64,000 bases of DNA from Pseudomonas monteilii NBRC 103158 = DSM 14164. Its GTDB lineage: Bacteria; Pseudomonadota; Gammaproteobacteria; Pseudomonadales; Pseudomonadaceae. The notes below the pieces were generated by a model. The model did no database searches and was not told the DNA's origin. It saw only the letters and a program-made list of their open reading frames with translations. The position numbers and the translations under genes are program-made. The stretch covers positions 1-64,000 of the forward strand of contig NZ_BBIS01000009.1 of assembly GCF_000730605.1 (NCBI RefSeq), in the 5' to 3' direction. Below are positions 51,287-59,931 of the stretch, piece by piece. The stretch's first letter is position 1, and each line of letters begins with the position of its first letter.

Positions 51287-52216
51287 TCAGCGTACGGGCC
51301 CTGACGCCACGCTGACACCTGCCAGCGTGGTGAAGGAGATGTCCTTGGCGGTGAGCAGAAAATCACTCACGTATGGCACTTCCAGCATGTCACTGCGCAG
51401 TGCAGCGTAGAGCCTGGCCTGCAAGCCATGTTCGCCAAGGCGCTTGGCGGTTACATAGCCACGCGAGCTGTACTCATGCACTGCCCAGTTGGGCAGGCTG
51501 CAGACGCCGCGCCCGGACGCCACCAGCTGCATCATCATCACGGTCAGTTCCGAGGTGCGTACCTGTGCCGGCTCGATGTCGGCCGGGTCGAGAAAGCGGG
51601 TGAAAATATCCAGACGAGTGCGTTCGATCGGGTAGGTGATCAGCGTCTGGTGGGCGATATCGGAAGGTTCCAGGTAAGGCTTGTCGCGCAGGGCGTGGTG
51701 GTTGTCGATGGCCAGCAGTGCCTCATAAGCGAATAACGGCACATAGCTGATGCCCGGCAGTGTTACCGGGTCGGAAGTGACTACCAGGTCCAGGTCGCCG
51801 CGCTCCAGGGCTGGCAGTGGTGCGAAGGAAAAACCGGAGGCGAGGTCCAGTTCCACCTCTGGCCAGGCGCTGCGAAATTCATCCACGCAAGGCATCAGCC
51901 ACTGGTAGCAGCTGTGGCATTCGATGGCGATGTGCAGCCGCCCGGCCGAGCCCCCGGCCAGCTTGCCAAGGTCCCGTTCGGTACTGCGGATTTGCGGCAA
52001 CACCTGGTCGGCCAGCTGCAACAGTTTCAGCCCCGCACTGGTGAAGCGCACCGGCCTGGATTTGCGCACGAACAGCGGCATGCCGATACGCTCTTCCATG
52101 TCGCGGAACTGGTGCGACAGGGCTGATTGGGTCAGGTGCAGGCGCTCGGCGGCCTCGTGCAGGCTGTCGGTTTCACGCAGTGCGTGGAGGGTTCGCAGGT
52201 GGCGTAAATCGATCAT
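51287..52216 (-). CDS. metR: LysR-family regulator MetR
   Basis: A 309-residue LysR-type regulator with the N-terminal HTH (LRHLRTLHALRETDSLHEAA, LTQSALSHQFRDMEERIG). The effector domain is like MetR: the IAIECHSCYQWLMP segment and LPNWAVHEYSSRGY are typical of this homocysteine-responsive activator of methionine genes. It is the third gene of the mesX-mesD-metR run (49 bp after mesD), and a perfect MetR-type box lies ahead of that run, indicating feedback control. Confidence 0.9.
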   Translation of the reverse strand: MIDLRHLRTLHALRETDSLHEAAERLHLTQSALSHQFRDMEERIGMPLFVRKSRPVRFTSAGLKLLQLADQVLPQIRSTERDLGKLAGGSAGRLHIAIECHSCYQWLMPCVDEFRSAWPEVELDLASGFSFAPLPALERGDLDLVVTSDPVTLPGISYVPLFAYEALLAIDNHHALRDKPYLEPSDIAHQTLITYPIERTRLDIFTRFLDPADIEPAQVRTSELTVMMMQLVASGRGVCSLPNWAVHEYSSRGYVTAKRLGEHGLQARLYAALRSDMLEVPYVSDFLLTAKDISFTTLAGVSVASGPVR

Positions 52217-52264
52217 GGGTAAAATACGGGTCAGCTCAATATGGGGCTTTTGTCTGCACAGGCT

Positions 52265-53299
52265 TCAGCGTGCGTTGACGAGTTCCTGGCGCACGATTGC
52301 TGCGCCTGCACTCAACGCCTTGAGCTTGCCGCTGGCTACCTGACGAGGCAGCGGTGCCATACCGCAATTGGTACACGGGTAGAGTTTGTCGGCATCGACG
52401 AACTGCAATGCCTTGCGCAGGGTGTCGGCAACCTGCTCCGGTGTTTCAATGGCATGGCTGGCCACATCAATGGCGCCGACCATGACTTTCTTGCCGCGAA
52501 TCAGCTCGATCAGGTCCATTGGAACATGCGAGTTATGGCATTCCAGCGAGATGATATCGATGCCGGACTGTTGCAGTTTGGGGAAGGCTTGCTCATAGTG
52601 CCGCCATTCCGAACCCAGTGTCTTTTTCCAGTCAGTATTGGCTTTGATGCCATAGCCATAGCAGATATGGACGGCTGTTTCGCACTTGAGGCCTTCAATG
52701 GCCCTTTCCAGGGTGGCCACGCCCCAGTCATTCACTTCGTCGAAGAAGACATTGAATGCCGGTTCGTCGAACTGAATGATGTCAACACCGGCCGCTTCCA
52801 GTTCCCGGGCTTCCTGATTGAGAATCCTGGCGAATTCCCAGGCCAGTTTCTCGCGGCTTTTATAGTGGGTGTCGTACAAGGTATCGATCATGGTCATGGG
52901 GCCAGGCAGCGCCCACTTTATCGGCTGCGTGGTGTGTTGGCGCAAGAACTTGGCATCTTCGACAAATACGGGTTTCTGTCGAGCGACAGCACCCACCACG
53001 GTTGGCACGCTCGCGTCGTAGCGATCGCGGATTCTAACGGTTTCCCGCTGTTCGAAATCAACACCACTCAGGTGCTCGATAAAGGTGGTGACGAAGTGCT
53101 GACGTGTTTGTTCGCCATCACTGACAATGTCGATACCGGCGTGTTGTTGTTCTTGCAAGGCCAGGCGCAGGGCATCCTGTTTGCCTTCGATAAGCTGCGC
53201 GTCTTGTAACTTCCACGGTGACCAGAGTGTTTCAGGTTGGGCAAGCCAGGACGGTTTAGGCAGGCTGCCGGCAGTGGACGTGGGGAGTAGCGTGTTCAT
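52265..53299 (-). CDS. mesD: Core-MetE methionine synthase MesD (folate-independent)
   Basis: A 344-residue enzyme corresponding only to the C-terminal catalytic half of MetE. Zinc ligands are all visible: His and Cys in AVHICYGYG, Glu in ISLECHNSH and Cys in YPCTNCGM. The folate-binding N-terminal half of full MetE (about 750 residues) is missing. Enzymes of this form next to a DUF1852 protein have been described as MesD, a folate-independent methionine synthase needing MesX. The methyl donor is not established. It follows mesX by 27 bp. Confidence 0.88.
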   Translation of the reverse strand: MNTLLPTSTAGSLPKPSWLAQPETLWSPWKLQDAQLIEGKQDALRLALQEQQHAGIDIVSDGEQTRQHFVTTFIEHLSGVDFEQRETVRIRDRYDASVPTVVGAVARQKPVFVEDAKFLRQHTTQPIKWALPGPMTMIDTLYDTHYKSREKLAWEFARILNQEARELEAAGVDIIQFDEPAFNVFFDEVNDWGVATLERAIEGLKCETAVHICYGYGIKANTDWKKTLGSEWRHYEQAFPKLQQSGIDIISLECHNSHVPMDLIELIRGKKVMVGAIDVASHAIETPEQVADTLRKALQFVDADKLYPCTNCGMAPLPRQVASGKLKALSAGAAIVRQELVNAR

Positions 53300-53326
53300 G
53301 AGCGATGACCTTGTACTTTGAATGAT

Positions 53327-54310
53327 TCAACGGGTGTATTGAGCGGACCATTGCTCAAGCGTGGCCTGGTAGGGTTTGACAAAGTTCGCCTCGGCAAATT
53401 TCCCCTGTTCGATCGCCAGCCGGCTGCGTTCATCCCGATCGTAGACAATACGCGTGAGCGAGTAGTCCTGGTGCTTCAGGCTGGGCTGGTAGGCCTTGCC
53501 GGCTGCAGAGTTGGCATTGTAGATTTCGGGGCGGTAGATCTTCTGGAAGGTATCCATGGTGCTGATGGTGCTGATCAGCTCAAGGTTGGTGTAATCCGCG
53601 AGCAAGTCACCGGCAAAATAGAATGCCAACGGGGCAACACTGTCCGGTGGCATGAAATAGCGAACCTTCAAACCCATTTTTTTGAAGTATTCGTCCGTCA
53701 GCGAGTATTCATCCTGCTGGTATTCAGCGCCCAGTACAGGGTGCTGGTTTTCGGTGCGGTAGTAGGTTTTGCTGCTCGACACACTCAGGCAGATAACCGG
53801 CGGTTTTTTGAAGTGCTGCTGGTAGGTTGGCGAATTTACGAAACACTTGAACAGGTTGCCGTGAAGCGTGCCAAAGTGCTCGGGCGTGCTGAAGGTTGCC
53901 CGATGCTTGTTGTGCTCCAGCAACAGGACACTGAAGTCGTAGTCGCGAACGTACGAGGAAAGGTTATTGCCTACCATGCCCTCGATGCGGGTATTGGTCG
54001 TGCGGTCGACAATATGGGTTTTCAGTATTTCTATCAACGGCAGGGTAGTGCCGTGCTGTTCGGCTTCCATGTTCATTTCCACCGAGATGATTTCCAGCTC
54101 GACGTGGTAGCGGTCATTGTCGGGATTATCCCAATGCGCCAGGGCGTTGAAGCGGTTGTTTATCATCGTCAAGGTGTTGCGCAGGTTTTCCTGGCGGTTC
54201 GCCCCCCGCGCCAAATTGGCGAAATTGGTGGTAAGGCGGGTGTTATCGGCAGGGTGATAATGTTCGTCGAAGGCAATGCGTTTGAGGCTGAATGTAGGTG
54301 CTGTATTCAT
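53327..54310 (-). CDS. mesX: DUF1852 protein MesX, partner of MesD
   Basis: A 327-residue soluble protein of the DUF1852 family, recognisable from FSLKRIAFDEHYHPADNTR split by NTRLTTNFANLARG, ENLRNTLTMINNRFN and the C-terminal YSLTRIVYDRDERSRL. It has no known catalytic motif. Genetic work on relatives shows it is needed for MesD-type methionine synthases; it may supply or activate the methyl donor. It is the first gene of the operon, with the MetR-type box about 140 bp upstream. Confidence 0.88.
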   Translation of the reverse strand: MNTAPTFSLKRIAFDEHYHPADNTRLTTNFANLARGANRQENLRNTLTMINNRFNALAHWDNPDNDRYHVELEIISVEMNMEAEQHGTTLPLIEILKTHIVDRTTNTRIEGMVGNNLSSYVRDYDFSVLLLEHNKHRATFSTPEHFGTLHGNLFKCFVNSPTYQQHFKKPPVICLSVSSSKTYYRTENQHPVLGAEYQQDEYSLTDEYFKKMGLKVRYFMPPDSVAPLAFYFAGDLLADYTNLELISTISTMDTFQKIYRPEIYNANSAAGKAYQPSLKHQDYSLTRIVYDRDERSRLAIEQGKFAEANFVKPYQATLEQWSAQYTR

Positions 54311-54709
54311 GGTGCGCGGTGTCCTGATGTTTGAGGTCGAGCACTTCCAGTGCTGTCCAGTTGCACCTTCTGGGGCCTTCGCTCAACAAACTTTATGCTG
54401 ATGCATGATCAGGACGTAGTTTAAGCAGGGCGTCTACATGAAAGGTATTGAAGATAATTCACAGGTTTTTTAGCGTTGCTCATGATGGGTGTCATGGCCA
54501 GTAGCAGGCGTGTGCCTGATGGACGCGCCGAGCGAGCCCTTGGATGACAGCCTGTTCAGTTGATGAACGCTCCTCGGGCCATGCCTGGTTCTCAAGCGCG
54601 CTGAAGGTATTTCTGGACTTGGCACGAAAATCTCATGTCAATCCAAAGCCATACTATTCTTTTGCCTTTGCAACCACCCTTCATGGAAGAACAATAAAAG
54701 GGGGCTTAC
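54311..54709. other. AT-richer control region upstream of mesX
   Basis: A 399-bp gene-free stretch between mesX and the small Cys-rich gene, both reading outward. It contains the MetR-type box at 54449 and is AT-rich toward the mesX side. No other gene or RNA was recognised. Confidence 0.5.
54439..54461. promoter_or_regulatory. MetR box, with an overlapping near-match
   Basis: TGAAGATAATTCA at 54449-54461 fits the MetR consensus TGAA-N5-TTCA perfectly. An overlapping TGAAAGGTATTGA at 54439-54451 fits with one mismatch. Position about 140-170 bp ahead of mesX and presence of metR in the operon support function. Confidence 0.7.
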
Positions 54710-54943
54710 ATGAGTTGTCTGATCTGCGCAGGGCAGGCTGAAACTGTCGAATGCGCCCACGGATGGGAAGCGCGGTGTTGTTCCCGATGTGGATGTTACC
54801 GAATGTCCCAAACGCTCATCCTGACCATGATGGAGGAGGGGCAGATTTTCGATACTGCGCGAATGCGCGAATGGCTGACGGCTCGGCGCGTTCAGGACGC
54901 TGTGCCTTCGATCGACCATCATCAGGCGATACTGGCCCGCTGA
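54710..54943 (+). CDS. Small cysteine-rich protein
   Basis: A 77-residue ORF with AAGGGGG about 6 bp before the ATG. Cysteines and histidine at the N-terminus (SCLICAGQAE, VECAHGWEARCCSRCGCYR) form CxxC-type pairs that could bind a metal, as in zinc-ribbon or rubredoxin-like small domains. The rest is helical (LTMMEEGQIFDTARMREWL). I do not recognise the family. It stands alone before a peroxiredoxin gene. Confidence 0.6.
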   Translation: MSCLICAGQAETVECAHGWEARCCSRCGCYRMSQTLILTMMEEGQIFDTARMREWLTARRVQDAVPSIDHHQAILAR

Positions 54944-55036
54944 CAGGGTAATCAATCCGGTACGGCAACCCCGGACATTTCGACCAGACTGCGGCATCAT
55001 GATTTGCTCAATCATCACCTGATGCCGGAGACAACG

Positions 55037-55537
55037 ATGATCAAGACTGGCGATGAACTGCCCGACGTTACCCTTTACGAATACAACAACGATGCTGGCG
55101 TCTGCGCGATCGGCCCGAATGCCTTTTCTGTTCGCGACCGGTGCAAGCAGAAAAAAGTGGTTATTTTCGGCTTGCCTGGCGCGTTCACGCCCACATGCTC
55201 CGAACGCCACGTTCCGGGTTACGTAGCGCAGGCGCAAGCGTTGTTCGCGGCTGGCATTGACGAAATTTTCTGTGTTTCGGTAAACGATGCCTTTGTCATG
55301 AATGCCTGGGGTAACAGCCTGCAGGTGGGCGATGCGGTGAAGATGATCGGCGATGGCAATGGCGAGTTCAGCGACGCACTGGGCTTGATCCAGGACCTGT
55401 CGGCCCGCGGGCTGGGACGTCGTTCGCTGCGTTATGCCATGGTGGTCGACGACTTGATCGTCCAGCACGTAGCGGTGGAAGCGCCTGGCAAGTTCGAGGT
55501 CAGCGACGCGGGGAGCGTTTTGGCTGCGCTGCGCTAG
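55037..55537 (+). CDS. Peroxiredoxin (Prx5/AhpC-TSA family)
   Basis: A 166-residue cytoplasmic thiol peroxidase reducing H2O2 and organic peroxides. The peroxidatic Cys is in PGAFTPTCSERHVPGY, with IDEIFCVSVNDAFVMNAWG and the final KFEVSDAGSVL typical of the Prx5 subgroup. The start at 55037 is chosen because GGAG lies 6 bp before it and the protein opens IKTGDELPDVTLYEY as in relatives; an in-frame ATG at 55022 and a TTG at 55004 are less likely. The likely reductant, glutathione or glutaredoxin, is not encoded nearby. Confidence 0.92.
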   Translation: MIKTGDELPDVTLYEYNNDAGVCAIGPNAFSVRDRCKQKKVVIFGLPGAFTPTCSERHVPGYVAQAQALFAAGIDEIFCVSVNDAFVMNAWGNSLQVGDAVKMIGDGNGEFSDALGLIQDLSARGLGRRSLRYAMVVDDLIVQHVAVEAPGKFEVSDAGSVLAALR

Positions 55538-55639
55538 GTTTACCCGCCCCCAAATCTGACACCCTTGATGAAGCATCCGATGATGACCGCCTTGGGCGGG
55601 CCATAGGACGTTGCGCGCGTAAATCCTGACGTAACCCTA

Positions 55640-55669
55640 AGCCCCGCCACTAATGGGGCGGGGCTTTTT
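55640..55669 (+). terminator. Rho-independent terminator
   Basis: AGCCCCGCC, loop ACTAATGG, GGCGGGGCT and TTTT: a 9-bp G+C-rich stem plus T-run, about 100 bp past the peroxiredoxin stop. Confidence 0.85.
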
Positions 55670-55681
55670 CAGGCTCCGGTC

Positions 55682-55849
55682 ATGATCACCCGTGACAAGG
55701 AGCGTGAGCATGTACCCAATGCCACTACGTTCTACCGTCGATGTGGTTATCAGCGGGAGGCTGAAGGAATCTACACCTCGCCTTCAGGGCTTGAGCTGGC
55801 CTGCACACCCATGCACAAGCGATTGACTGGATACGCATGGCAGGGATAA
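55682..55849 (+). pseudogene. GNAT acetyltransferase C-terminal remnant
   Basis: One frame from ATG 55682 to TAA 55847 encodes 55 residues. They include NATTFYRRCGYQREAEGIYT and GLELACTPMHKRL, which is the typical last strand-helix-strand of a GNAT acetyltransferase (FYxRxGF motif). The acetyl-CoA-binding part is missing upstream, where the terminator lies. It is most likely a truncated relic. A 38-codon alternative frame with AAGGAG ahead (ATG at 55710) overlaps it but shows no family resemblance. Confidence 0.5.
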
Positions 55850-55918
55850 AGCCTGAGCAGTTGACTCTCCCGTTAGGGGCAGACTTTACCCTGCACGCTT
55901 TCTGTTCAGGATGAAGTG

Positions 55919-56494
55919 ATGATGAGCAAACGAGTACTCGTGGTGCTGGGGCACCCGTCAGGCGAGAGTTTCTGCGCAGCGCTGACCGAGAGTTATGTCG
56001 AGGCGGCCAGAACCTCCGGCCATGATGTAAGGGTGTTACGGCTTGATACCTTGAGCTTCGACCCGGTGCTGCGCAGCGGCTACCGGCAAGCGCAGCCATT
56101 GGAGCCCGACCTGCTCAGGGCTCAGGCCGACATCACCTGGGCCGAGCACCTAGCCTTTATCTACCCCATTTGGTGGGGCGGTATCCCTGCATTGATGAAA
56201 GGCTTTTTCGACCGCGTGTTCTTGCCCGGTTTCGCGTTCCGGTATAGGGCAGGCAAGGCTTTCCCCGAGCAACTGCTCAAGGGCCGTACGGCGCATTTGC
56301 TGGTGACGATGGATACACCGCCGTGGTACTACCGTTGGGTGTATCGCATGCCTGGCCTTCACCAAGTCCGCAAGACCACGTTACAGTTTTGCGGTATCAG
56401 ACCGCTGCGTACCCTGATGTTCGGTCCGCTGCTCGGCTCCAGCGCGCGGCGGCGCGAAACCTGGCTCCAACAGGCACGAAGCATCGCCGGCTGA
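55919..56494 (+). CDS. NAD(P)H:quinone oxidoreductase-like flavoprotein
   Basis: A 191-residue flavodoxin-fold protein of the NQO/KefF/MdaB group. The N-terminal phosphate loop region is VLVVLGHPSGESFC, followed by FIYPIWWGGIPALMKGFFDRVFLPGFAF, a hallmark of this family, and TMDTPPWYYRW. It reduces quinones or related electrophiles by two electrons, using FMN or FAD. Three start candidates (GTG 55916, ATG 55919, ATG 55922) follow AGGA; the first ATG is used. A MerR-type regulator gene follows 72 bp later and may control it. Confidence 0.85.
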   Translation: MMSKRVLVVLGHPSGESFCAALTESYVEAARTSGHDVRVLRLDTLSFDPVLRSGYRQAQPLEPDLLRAQADITWAEHLAFIYPIWWGGIPALMKGFFDRVFLPGFAFRYRAGKAFPEQLLKGRTAHLLVTMDTPPWYYRWVYRMPGLHQVRKTTLQFCGIRPLRTLMFGPLLGSSARRRETWLQQARSIAG

Positions 56495-56566
56495 CCTGCG
56501 CCTATGAGGTTCCCGAACCGCTGGCGCCGTGCAATGATGCGCCGCCCACTTATGAAAAGGACGTTC

Positions 56567-56947
56567 ATGTACATCGGCAAAGCCGCCCAACTGTCGGGCA
56601 CCACGGTCAAGACCATCCGCCACTATGAAGCGATTGGCCTGTTGCCGCCGCCCGAGCGCCAGGGGCAGTACCGCGTTTACAACCAGCAGAGTGTCGAGCT
56701 GCTTACGTTCATCAAATGCGCGCAGCAGTTGGGTTTCAAACTGAAGGAACTGCAGGCGATTCTGCCGAGGCATCAGGGTGCTGATTTGCCGTGGGAGTTG
56801 GCGGGCAAGGCCATTGCCGACAAGAAACGCGAAGTGCTGGGGCAAATCACTGGGCTACAACAGATATACGCAGGGCTCCAGGCGTTTGAAGCACGCCTTG
56901 AAGGTACCAGGTATCAGTGCGGGCTTGACCCGCAAGTACGGGCGTAA
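56567..56947 (+). CDS. MerR-family transcriptional regulator
   Basis: A 126-residue regulator with the MerR N-terminal HTH (YIGKAAQLSGTTVKTIRHYE, then [20 protein letters not shown]). A dimerisation helix follows (LAGKAIADKKREVLGQITGL). The C-terminal effector part is short, with only one cysteine (RYQCGLD), so it is not an obvious metal sensor. The start at 56567 opens directly with the HTH and follows AAGG. It is probably the regulator of the quinone reductase gene ahead of it. Confidence 0.9.
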   Translation: MYIGKAAQLSGTTVKTIRHYEAIGLLPPPERQGQYRVYNQQSVELLTFIKCAQQLGFKLKELQAILPRHQGADLPWELAGKAIADKKREVLGQITGLQQIYAGLQAFEARLEGTRYQCGLDPQVRA

Positions 56948-57143
56948 CCCGTGCCAGGCAACCCTATTTCCTGGACTGGCAGCATCAGCGTGAAAGGTGC
57001 GGCTCGCAAGTGACCGCTCCCAACCCAAGCGGACACTGAGAGTTAGAGGGCTGTTGTGGCCTGCCGAAAAACATTCGAGCGCCGCCAGCAGGCAAGCATG
57101 CAAACTGTCCTTACGCTGCGCTCGATGAAACGTGACCCTGTGC

Positions 57144-57503
57144 TCAGTTCGCGGGCAAGAGGATCACGAAGTTCTTTTTCATGTCTTCCAGCACGGTCCA
57201 TTTGCCCTTGGCGCCCGGTTCGATAATGAACGTGTCGCCAGCGGCCAATGTGGTGGGGGCGCAACCCTCGAGCTCGATGACACAGCGTCCACTCAGGACA
57301 TGGCAGAACTCCCAAACTTTGTAGTCGATGCGCCACGCTCCGGTACTGGCTTCCCACTCTCCGGAAATACGACCTTGCTGTTCATCGTGATAGTACTTGG
57401 ACGTCAGCGTATGAGGGGCGCCCTCCACGACCTCTTCAAAAAAGGGAAGGTCGCGCACCGGTTGAATGTCCAGTTCGCGGAACACGGTCAGTTTCTTGTT
57501 CAT
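57144..57503 (-). CDS. Cupin-domain protein
   Basis: A 119-residue single-domain cupin. The conserved barrel reads WRIDYKVWEFCHVLSGRCVIELEG, then TLAAGDTFIIEPGAKGKWTV. The metal-binding residues are only partly present (no HxH pair in motif 1), like the EutQ/DUF861 group that includes ureidoglycine-type cupins. The reaction is unknown. It overlaps the GNAT gene by 4 bp, so the two are cotranscribed and may act on the same metabolite. Confidence 0.75.
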   Translation of the reverse strand: MNKKLTVFRELDIQPVRDLPFFEEVVEGAPHTLTSKYYHDEQQGRISGEWEASTGAWRIDYKVWEFCHVLSGRCVIELEGCAPTTLAAGDTFIIEPGAKGKWTVLEDMKKNFVILLPAN

Positions 57504-58108
57504 GGTTTTTTCTCGAGCACGTTGTGGTTGGGGCGATACATCAAATAGGCTTCACCGGTTACGCCCAGCATCGGGTGCGGAACGATCTGGCAGGTTTTAA
57601 CAATTTGAAAACCGTGACGTTCATAGAAACGGCGTGCACCGTGGTTTTCTGCATAATCGATCAGGCATAGCCCATCCAGGCCAGCGTCCTCAGCGCGCTG
57701 CTGGGCGTGGCGAAGAAACTGGACGCCCAGCCCCTGGCTGCGCCAGGCCTCATCCAGGGCCAGGCTGGATATGTACAAGGTGTCGGGTATTTCCATGTCG
57801 GAATACGGCGCGAGGACCGGGTCTGTCTCGACCTGCCTGTCAGAGGTCTCGCGCAAGGCATAGCTGTGCATCATGCCGATGACGTGCCCTTCGTAAGTGG
57901 CCATCAGGCAGTTTTTGTAGGAAAAGTCGCCCTGTTCCCTGGCATAGCGAGACGCACCGACACTCAGCAATGCTTCTCCAGGTGCGGCAAGCTTGCTCCA
58001 GATGTAATCGGCCATGCCTTCCGATGTCAGTTGAAAGAAGCGCGCAATATCGTGCGCGTCCGAGGCTTGAGCGGGTCTGAAGTCGATAGGCACGTACGGT
58101 GCTCCCAT
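57500..58108 (-). CDS. GNAT-family N-acetyltransferase
   Basis: A 202-residue acetyltransferase. Visible GNAT parts are the N-terminal IDFRPAQASDAHDIARFF, the acetyl-CoA loop in ALDEAWRSQGLGVQFLRHA (Q/R-x2-G-x-G/A pattern as RSQGLG), and NHGARRFYERHGFQIVK. The acceptor is unknown. It precedes and overlaps the cupin gene. The start at 58108 opens MGAPYVPIDFRPA; no closer start fits. Confidence 0.9.
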   Translation of the reverse strand: MGAPYVPIDFRPAQASDAHDIARFFQLTSEGMADYIWSKLAAPGEALLSVGASRYAREQGDFSYKNCLMATYEGHVIGMMHSYALRETSDRQVETDPVLAPYSDMEIPDTLYISSLALDEAWRSQGLGVQFLRHAQQRAEDAGLDGLCLIDYAENHGARRFYERHGFQIVKTCQIVPHPMLGVTGEAYLMYRPNHNVLEKKP

Positions 58109-58218
58109 GGGATCGGGTGGTTAGTTTTCAAGGATTACGCCTTAGACAGGGAGGCAGGGTAGGCGGGTTGAGCGGTTCCCATCATGCTCTGGGCGAACAC
58201 CGTCCGTACCGCGTGCGA

Positions 58219-58246
58219 CTACCGACCGGAAACTACCGGTCAGTAG
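58219..58246. promoter_or_regulatory. Inverted repeat in the gap upstream of the GNAT gene
   Basis: CTACCGACCGG, spacer AAACTA, CCGGTCAGTAG: 11-bp arms with one mismatch. It resembles a TetR-type operator. No regulator gene is adjacent, so the binder is unknown. Confidence 0.4.
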
Positions 58247-58347
58247 CGATGAAGTCGCAGCGCGCCACGAGGTTGGTGACGGCGTAGCCGCCCTGCGTAA
58301 AGGTGTGCAGGGCGGCACCGGTTTGCCGTGAACCCCTGCGTTCAGGT

Positions 58348-59931
58348 TCAGAGCACCTTGAACCCATGGGTGCCATCGCGCTCGAGTTGCGCGATCAGAC
58401 CAAACTCCCAGTCCAGATACCCCTGCATCGCCTCGCGAGGATTGTCCGTACCCTCGTAGGGGCGCCGGTAGCGGTCGCTGCGTGGTACGGCAAGCTGCGT
58501 TTCGCCGGTTTCCAGCGGTTTCCCGGCAGCGATCCAGCGCGTGGTGCCGCCTTCGAGCAGGTAAACGGGAGTGCGGGTGAGGGCCTGCAGGTCACGCGCG
58601 GCGAAGCGTGCCAGCAGGCTGCTGCCGCACGTCAGTACGTAGCGACTGGCCTGTGGCACCCGTTCCAGGGTTTCGGCCAGTTGCGCGCGAATCGCCCAGT
58701 GCGCACCGGGGATATGTCGCTTGACGTAGTTGGCGCTGGTGGTGAAATCCAGCACCACGGTGCCGTCTTCCTGCAGCCAGCCTTGCAACTGTTCGACACC
58801 GATCTCATTGGCCTTGGGTAGCTCCGGCAGCGGCGCCTGCCAATCGCCGACGGCGCTGAAATCTGCCGCCGACAGCCCGTCCAGCACCGCCACCTGCCAG
58901 CCCATCTGCGCCAGCCACGACGCGCTCATGTTGGCGCGCACGCCATCGTCGTCCACCAGCACGATGCGCGCGCCGCGCACGCTGGCGACGTGGTCGGTTT
59001 CCTGCACCAGCTGCCCGCCGGGCACGCTGCGGCTGCCGGGCAGATGGCCTGCAACGTATTCTTCGGGCGTGCGCACATCGAACAGGTAAGTGGTACGGCT
59101 GGCGTCGGCCTGCCAGGCATCAAGCCCGGCGCGCTCCAGGCGCAGCACGCCGGCGCGGTCGGCCACAGCACGAGCCTGGCGGGCGGCGTTGGCACGGGTG
59201 CCGGCGCTCACCTGGGCGAAGGTCTTGTCCTGGCCGTGAGCCAACTGCTGCCCGGCCAAGGTCCAGCCGATGGTGCCGTTGCGCAGGGCGGCCACCGGGT
59301 TGGGGATGCCGGCGTTGACCAGCGACTGGGTGCCGATGATGCTGCGGGTGCGGCCGGCGCAGTTGACGATCACCTGGGTGGCCGGGTTCGGCGCCAGCTC
59401 GGCCACCCGCAGCACCAATTCGGCGCCGGGCACGCTGATGCCACCGGGAATGCTCATGGTCTGGTATTCGTCGAAGCGCCGGGCGTCGAGCACCACCACG
59501 TCTGCCTTGTCATCGAGCAGCGCCTGCACCTGCTCGGCGGCCAGCGAGGGGGTGTGGCGCACGCTCTCGACCAACTCGCCGAAGGCTTTGCTGGGGACGT
59601 TGACGTCACGGAACAGCTCACCGCCTGCCGCGCGCCAGCCGGCCAGGCCGCCGTCGAGCACGGCCACGTCGCTGTAGCCTAGCGCGAGCAGGCGTTGCGC
59701 CGCCACGCCGGCCAGGCCTTCGCCATCGTCGTAGACGGTGATGGCGGTGTCACGTCGCGGCACACGGGCGAAGATTTCCAGCTCCAGTTTCGACAGCGCC
59801 AAGTTGGCGGCGAACAGCGGGTGCTCCTGGGCGAACGGGTCCTCTTCGCGCACATCGATCAGGGCCAGTTCCTCGCGGGCCAGCAGGGCGCGGCGGATGT
59901 CTTGGTAACGGCGGGTGGTGACTGTGCTCAT
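58348..59931 (-). CDS. Four-domain rhodanese (sulfurtransferase-like) protein
   Basis: A 527-residue cytoplasmic protein of four rhodanese modules, at about 10-105, 130-230, 270-370 and 390-490. Repeated signatures are LALIDVREEDPFAQEHPLF, VVVLDARRFDEYQTMSIPGG, YLFDVRTPEEYVAGHLPGS and VVLDFTTSANYVKRHIPGA. Active-site cysteines are seen in the second (VIVNCAGRTRS) and fourth (YVLTCGSSLLA) modules. The first has Asp in that place (TVYDDGEG), as does the third (VLVDDDG). It overlaps the thiol dioxygenase gene by 4 bp and probably handles sulfur released by that enzyme. Confidence 0.9.
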   Translation of the reverse strand: MSTVTTRRYQDIRRALLAREELALIDVREEDPFAQEHPLFAANLALSKLELEIFARVPRRDTAITVYDDGEGLAGVAAQRLLALGYSDVAVLDGGLAGWRAAGGELFRDVNVPSKAFGELVESVRHTPSLAAEQVQALLDDKADVVVLDARRFDEYQTMSIPGGISVPGAELVLRVAELAPNPATQVIVNCAGRTRSIIGTQSLVNAGIPNPVAALRNGTIGWTLAGQQLAHGQDKTFAQVSAGTRANAARQARAVADRAGVLRLERAGLDAWQADASRTTYLFDVRTPEEYVAGHLPGSRSVPGGQLVQETDHVASVRGARIVLVDDDGVRANMSASWLAQMGWQVAVLDGLSAADFSAVGDWQAPLPELPKANEIGVEQLQGWLQEDGTVVLDFTTSANYVKRHIPGAHWAIRAQLAETLERVPQASRYVLTCGSSLLARFAARDLQALTRTPVYLLEGGTTRWIAAGKPLETGETQLAVPRSDRYRRPYEGTDNPREAMQGYLDWEFGLIAQLERDGTHGFKVL

